From: Streptomyces sp. SID9727 | Lineage (GTDB): Bacteria; Actinomycetota; Actinomycetes; Streptomycetales; Streptomycetaceae | Reading direction: 5' to 3' | Assembly: GCF_010550605.1 (NCBI RefSeq) | Contig: NZ_JAAGNI010000261.1 | Span: forward strand, 1 to 64,000 | Length of the DNA stretch: 64,000 nucleotides | Shown here: positions 62,735-64,000 of the stretch, one piece after another | Layout of the letters: every line of letters begins with the position of its first letter | How positions within the stretch are numbered: the first letter of the stretch is position 1 | Program-made: the position numbers and the translations under genes | The notes under the pieces: generated by a model | The model's database searches: none | What the model was told of the DNA's origin: nothing | Seen by the model: only the letters and a program-made list of their open reading frames with translations

Positions 62735-63521
62735 GGTGCGCACAGCCCTGGTCGGCACGGACGGGACGGGCAAGACCACGGTGCTGCGCCGGATCCGCGA
62801 GACGCGGGAGGTGGGCGTCGTCCACGCCATCCGGTGCCACGACGACCCGCACAGCCCCTTCGCCGAACTCTCCCTGGCACTGGCCGGCGCGTCCGCCGCG
62901 GCGGACGCGCTGGGCCGCGTACAGCTCAAAGTCGCGGTGCTCTACCTCCAGCTGTGCCTGTACGGCCCGGCGGAACGGCAGGCGGGGGCGGGCCGGCGGA
63001 TCCTGCTGGCCGACCGCCATCCGCTCATCGACCCGCTGGTGTACCTGCCGTTGTTCGCGCGCCTGGCGCGGGACGAGGAACCGGGCGACGACGTGCAGAA
63101 CTGGTGGCGCAAGCAGGAGCCCGGCGCGGCACGCGCGGTGCGCGATTGGCTGCGGGAGTGCTCCGGCGGCACCGACCCCTGGCCGCTGGGCACCGAACTG
63201 CTGCGGCTGGGCACGCGATCCGGGCCGGAGATCCACCACGAGCTCGGCCGGCGGCTGGGCGTCACGACGCCCGATGCGGTGCTGCTGCTCGACCTGCCGG
63301 TCCAGGAGGCGCTGCGGCGCATCGGGGAACGCGCCGGCGGCAGCGAACTGCACGAGACGGTGTCCTTCCTCTCCTCGACCCGGCAGCGCTACGGAGAGGT
63401 GCTGGACTGGCTGGGCGGGGCGGGCGCCGGACGCGAGGTGGTGGTGCGGCGCATCGACTGCTCGGGGCTCTCCGTCGACGAGGTGGCGGGCCGGGTGTGG
63501 GAGGCGCTGGAGCAGCTGTAG
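62727..63521 (+). CDS. Thymidylate-kinase-like P-loop kinase
   Basis: A 264-residue P-loop kinase of the dTMP-kinase/dNK group from GTG 62727, overlapping the upstream gene by 8 bp. Walker A GTDGTGKTTVLRRI is at about residues 9-22, LLADRHPLIDPLVYLPL matches the DR-containing substrate strand, and VLLLDLPVQEALRRI precedes a lid-like region. It is longer than genuine dTMP kinase (about 210 residues). Together with its operon location this suggests a dedicated kinase of a small-molecule pathway, perhaps a second phosphorylation after the APH domain. This role is an inference. Confidence 0.82.
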   Translation: MSEVRTALVGTDGTGKTTVLRRIRETREVGVVHAIRCHDDPHSPFAELSLALAGASAAADALGRVQLKVAVLYLQLCLYGPAERQAGAGRRILLADRHPLIDPLVYLPLFARLARDEEPGDDVQNWWRKQEPGAARAVRDWLRECSGGTDPWPLGTELLRLGTRSGPEIHHELGRRLGVTTPDAVLLLDLPVQEALRRIGERAGGSELHETVSFLSSTRQRYGEVLDWLGGAGAGREVVVRRIDCSGLSVDEVAGRVWEALEQL

Positions 63522-63559
63522 CGGGGTGCCGGGCCCGGTGACGAAGCGTCCGCGGGCGT

Positions 63560-64000
63560 TCAGTCCTGGATGTTCCAGCCGTGGTCGCGCAGGCTGGCGG
63601 CCAGTGCCTTGGCCGAGGCGGGGGCCACCGCGAGTTGGACGTGCCCGGTCTGCCGGCCGGTGGAGTGCTCGACGGCGACGTCCTCGATGTTTACCCCGAG
63701 GAAGCCGACCTCGCCGAAGAGGCGGCCGAGTTCGCCGGGCTGGTCGCCGAGCACGACGGTGACGGCCTCGTAGGAGGCGGGCGGCGCGCCGTGCTTGCCG
63801 GGAATGCGGGCCTGGCCGGTGTTGCCGCGGCGGATCAGGTTCTCGATCCCGGCCAGGGAGGCCTGCCGTTCGCCCGCGTCGGCGGCCTGGAGCCCCCGCA
63901 GCGCGGCGACGGTGTCCGCCAGATCGGCGGCGACCTCCGCCAGGACGTCGGCGACCACGCTCGCGTTGGCGGCGAGGGCGTCGACCAGCAGGGCGGGCGT
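63560..64000 (-). CDS. tyrA: Prephenate dehydrogenase, C-terminal part
   Basis: The last 146 codons of a gene whose 5' end is beyond the window. The C-terminal ACT domain is visible (ASYEAVTVVLGDQPGELGRLF, GEVGFLGVNIEDVAVEHSTG, GHVQLAVAP), ending SLRDHGWNIQD. Before it come the helices of the dehydrogenase dimer domain (LVDALAANASVVADVLAEVAADL in pieces; LAGIENLIRRGNTGQARIPGKHG). The enzyme oxidises prephenate in tyrosine synthesis, with the ACT domain giving feedback control. It converges with the operon. Confidence 0.85.
   Translation of the reverse strand, partial: TPALLVDALAANASVVADVLAEVAADLADTVAALRGLQAADAGERQASLAGIENLIRRGNTGQARIPGKHGAPPASYEAVTVVLGDQPGELGRLFGEVGFLGVNIEDVAVEHSTGRQTGHVQLAVAPASAKALAASLRDHGWNIQD

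Noticed and set aside
56807..63521. A mevalonate/isoprenoid gene cluster
   Set aside because: Only an HMGR-like domain is found. HMG-CoA synthase, GHMP kinases, diphosphomevalonate decarboxylase, IPP isomerase and prenyltransferase genes are absent, and an HMG-contacting Lys is replaced.
62727..63521. Housekeeping thymidylate kinase (tmk)
   Set aside because: It is about 50 residues too long, has a divergent lid and substrate region, and lies inside the accessory operon.

Overview
The window is a piece of a Streptomyces chromosome. The evidence is very high G+C, strong GC bias at third codon positions, many GTG starts, and a run of genes typical of the genus: sepH, cutRS, a DUF4193 zinc protein, dut, DUF3710, DUF3159 and a prephenate dehydrogenase. 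No tRNA, rRNA, CRISPR array or insertion sequence is visible.

Region 1 (1-34.5 kb) is ordinary core chromosome. It carries the end of an ATP-grasp acyl-CoA synthetase, a DUF5998 gene, a phosphodiesterase-like gene, thymidine kinase, a MerR regulator divergent from a small membrane protein, a two-domain VOC protein and a rhodanese. It continues with the FtsZ-binding protein SepH, a sugar-lactone oxidase, ferrochelatase, an inositol monophosphatase, the CutRS two-component system, dUTPase and DUF3710. A potassium block follows: kdpFABC (preceded by a tiny membrane ORF), an orphan ABC ATPase, kdpDE, two TrkA/RCK proteins and a KimA-like K+ permease. It ends with a TRAM-domain RNA methyltransferase of the TrmA type.

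Region 2 (34.5-52.03 kb) is a defence island of about 17.5 kb. It sits exactly at the 3' end of the methyltransferase gene. A diverged second copy of that gene's last 22 codons or so, including the stop, lies at 51,965-52,031, as expected for a site-specific insertion into a gene's 3' end. No integrase is present. The cargo is a VapBC pair (the toxin lacks its first catalytic Asp), an AIPR-type nuclease, a ParB/DGQHR-like protein divergent from an unusual methylase-specificity fusion, a complete type I restriction-modification operon (hsdM-hsdS-hsdR), a Ser/Thr kinase with a repeat-rich C-terminus, and a UvrD helicase with an N-terminal RelE-like domain.

Region 3 (52-63.5 kb) is accessory. 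After about 1.4 kb of decayed sequence come an lgt paralogue and an Sfp-type phosphopantetheinyl transferase. After another 1.6 kb with little coding sequence comes a tight five-gene operon (56.8-63.5 kb) that I do not recognise: an unknown protein, a second unknown protein, a GH3-family acyl-adenylating/amide-forming enzyme, a fusion of HMG-CoA reductase with an APH-type kinase, and a thymidylate-kinase-like P-loop kinase. No other mevalonate-pathway gene is nearby, and the reductase lacks a Lys that normally contacts HMG. This operon is the best candidate for an undescribed biosynthetic pathway. The window closes in the 3' part of a convergent prephenate dehydrogenase gene.
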